From NCBI RefSeq assembly GCF_031846645.1, contig NZ_JAVRHN010000008.1, positions 1 to 64,000 on the forward strand: a stretch of 64,000 nucleotides of DNA. Reading direction: 5' to 3'. The notes beneath the pieces were generated by a model. The model saw only the letters and a list, made by a program, of their open reading frames with translations, had not been told where the DNA came from and did not search any database. Shown in pieces: positions 63,692 through 64,000 of this stretch (the stretch's first letter is position 1; every line of letters starts with the position of its first letter). Origin of the DNA: Autumnicola psychrophila. GTDB taxonomy: Bacteria > Bacteroidota > Bacteroidia > Flavobacteriales > Flavobacteriaceae. A program made the translations under genes and the position numbers.

Positions 63692-64000
63692 ATGGAACGT
63701 GATAAAGCATATTTAGGAACCGGTTGGTCTTTTCCACCAGCTTTTGATAAAATCAGTAAAACAGTAAGGCTGGTCAGTGCCGAAAATGATATTGCAGAAA
63801 GTCTCGAAATACTGCTTTCCACAAGTCTTGGTGAACGGGTAATGCAGCCTGAATATGGTTGCAACCTAAAAGATTATCAATTTGAAAGTATAGATAATTC
63901 TTTTCTGGGGTTTATCAAAGATCTCGTGGAACGGGCCATTTTATATTATGAACCCAGGATCCGGTTAGAGAGGGTAGAGGTAACAGAGGCCGACTCTTTT
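63692..64000 (+). CDS. gp25/GPW-family baseplate wedge protein (Afp9/Pvc9-like), cut by window end
   Basis: The start ATG at 63692 begins MERDKAYLGTGWSFPPAFDK, followed by the family phrases SAENDIAESLEILLSTSLGE, RVMQPEYGCNLKDYQFESID and VERAILYYEPRIRLERVEV. The open frame continues past base 64000; a full gp25 protein is about 130-150 aa, so only its last part is missing. This protein sits at the baseplate and initiates sheath assembly. The downstream baseplate (Afp11/12), tape measure, ATPase and fibre genes should lie beyond the window. Confidence 0.92.
   Translation, partial: MERDKAYLGTGWSFPPAFDKISKTVRLVSAENDIAESLEILLSTSLGERVMQPEYGCNLKDYQFESIDNSFLGFIKDLVERAILYYEPRIRLERVEVTEADSF

Noticed and set aside
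54459..64000. Type VI secretion system or prophage
   Set aside because: No TssJ/L/M-type membrane proteins, ClpV or phage head, terminase or integrase genes are visible; DUF4255, LysM and DUF5908 genes point to an eCIS. The unseen downstream part leaves some doubt.

Overview
The window reads as chromosome of a marine member of the Flavobacteriia (Bacteroidota; Gramella/Zunongwangia/Salegentibacter-like by general character). The evidence is a low-GC genome with SusC/SusD pairs, type IX secretion sorting tails, CarboxypepD_reg/OMP_b-brl outer membrane proteins, many SPII lipoproteins and weak Shine-Dalgarno sequences. No rRNA, tRNA or CRISPR array was seen.

Layout. (1) 1-9.6 kb: the 3' end of a large MBG-domain, T9SS-secreted surface protein; an outer-membrane beta-barrel protein; a gene-poor kilobase; an OmpR-type two-component system on the minus strand; a gene fragment; a nucleoside-hydrolase-like (Sde182/DUF1593) protein; and a TonB-receptor-like beta-barrel protein. 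(2) 9.6-10.9 kb: decayed DNA including an IS982-family transposase remnant. (3) 10.9-52.8 kb: a large pectin utilisation locus. It has two SusC/SusD pairs, a DUF4957/DUF5123-like lipoprotein, a 1400-aa T9SS protein with four copies of an unnamed domain, PL9 and PL10 pectate lyases, three GH28 polygalacturonases (one reading into a second PL9 through a frameshift), two CE8 pectin methylesterases (one fused to an alpha/beta-hydrolase esterase), a CE12 acetylesterase, two GH105 hydrolases around a DUF4861 protein, a GH43, a LamG lipoprotein, a LacI-type regulator, and cytoplasmic genes (mannonate dehydratase, fructose-1,6-bisphosphatase, a Tat-type Gfo/Idh/MocA oxidoreductase, a decayed kdgF-like cupin). 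(4) 52.95-53.25 kb: an IS256-family transposase remnant. (5) 53.6-64 kb: a PAS-LuxR regulator followed by the first part of an extracellular contractile injection system (eCIS): Pvc16/DUF4255 cap protein, sheath, two tube proteins, DUF5908, LysM tube-baseplate protein, VgrG-like spike, PAAR tip and a gp25 baseplate wedge cut by the window end. Three uncharacterised proteins are embedded in it.

How it works together. Surface lyases, esterases and SusCD systems would demethylate, deacetylate, cut and import pectin oligomers. Periplasmic GH28, GH105 and GH43 enzymes would finish them to (unsaturated) galacturonate and neutral sugars. UxuA points to a cytoplasmic hexuronate branch and Fbp to gluconeogenesis. 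A 12-bp operator-like palindrome, [GT-TA or GC-]AATCGATTAC in type, occurs four times, ahead of both susC genes, the CE8 gene (divergent from lacI) and the first GH105 gene, so the LacI protein is the likely local regulator.

The points most worth following are the GH28::PL9 junction at an A10 run containing a dnaX-type slippery heptamer, the four-site operator set, the four-copy domain protein coupled to a PL9 lyase, and the Cys-rich helical protein pair inside the eCIS operon.
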